Shown: positions 47,479 to 47,557 of the stretch, in pieces | Layout: each line of letters begins with the position of its first letter | Numbering within the stretch: the stretch's first letter is position 1 | Assembly (NCBI GenBank): GCA_948468505.1 | Contig: CAOKJE010000005.1 | Coordinates: forward strand, 1-47,557 | Origin: an uncultured Clostridium sp. | Lineage (GTDB): Bacteria > Bacillota > Clostridia > TANB77 > CAG-508 | Length of the DNA: 47,557 bases | Direction: 5' to 3' | Program-made: the position numbers and the translations under genes | Notes under the pieces: generated by a model | What the model was told of the DNA's origin: nothing | What the model saw: the letters and a program-made list of their open reading frames with translations, nothing else | The model's database searches: none

Positions 47479-47557
47479 AAATAGTAGAATAAAAAACAAC
47501 TCTTAGAGAGTATAGAAAAAGTTGTGTAAATAAATCCTTCCGTGATAAAATAAAAAA

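Overview
This is an AT-rich, low-GC Firmicutes chromosome segment, most likely from an uncultured spore-forming, probably gut-associated member of the Clostridia. The evidence is the spc/alpha ribosomal operon order, zinc-type S14 and S4, a Phe T-box, a SpoIIM gene, canonical AAGGAGG ribosome binding sites, TTGACA/TATAAT promoters with 17-bp spacers, and clostridial prepilin-like proteins.

The outstanding feature is a recoding pattern. In thirteen genes the conserved protein sequence is recovered only if the ribosome moves +1 at an in-frame CGG codon, skipping the C and reading the following GGN as glycine. I find 24 such sites. They lie in pheS (2), ffh (2), khpA, rimM (2), trmD (2), lysS, a site-2 protease (2), tsaD (5), recG (2), a GT-C-like membrane protein (2), a prepilin/FGE-like surface protein, a small membrane protein and an IS4-type transposase. 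In my manual scan no intact gene contains an in-frame CGG, although CGG occurs dozens of times out of frame (for example AAC GGA), and CGA, CGC and CGT are used normally as arginine codons. This looks like an unassigned or hungry CGG codon serving as a genome-wide +1 frameshift signal. No ribosomal protein gene carries one.

Layout. 1-4108: 3' end of rpsN, then rpsH, rplF, rplR, rpsE, rplO and secY (rpmD is absent from its usual place). 4124-8727: an accessory island between secY and adk with two prepilin-like surface protein genes that share an almost identical 5' end, separated by an Rpn-like PD-(D/E)XK gene. 8769-14311: adk, map, infA, rpmJ, rpsM, rpsK, rpsD, rpoA and rplQ, with new promoters. 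14317-21079: a second accessory block with a truncated prepilin 5' end, a YhcG/DUF1016 nuclease, an IS4-type element, a full prepilin gene, a small membrane protein and a large GT-C-like membrane protein. 21105-25343: Phe T-box, pheS, a small unknown gene and pheT. 25516-30015: small membrane protein, ylxM-ffh, rpsP-khpA-rimM-trmD-rplS. 30062-31656: dapA (reverse) and a YgjP-like protein. 31804-34380: tRNA-Gln(CUG), a further prepilin/FGE-like protein and a coiled-coil protein. 34567-41359: lysS, fic, site-2 protease, tsaD, metallophosphoesterase, recG. 41503-47478: small membrane protein, tmcAL (reverse), rnhA, an unknown gene, an EndoQ-like PHP protein, spoIIM and xerD.

Other structure: three roughly 125-bp imperfect hairpin elements sit inside the ribosomal operons; a GGGGACG-type hairpin family is scattered through intergenic gaps; palindromes occur inside and just after the DUF1016 gene; two phased -1 slippery heptamers (T TTA AAA, A AAA AAA) lie exactly where a prepilin gene and the transposase change frame; and the FGE-like C-termini resemble variable regions of diversity-generating retroelement targets, though no reverse transcriptase is present here.
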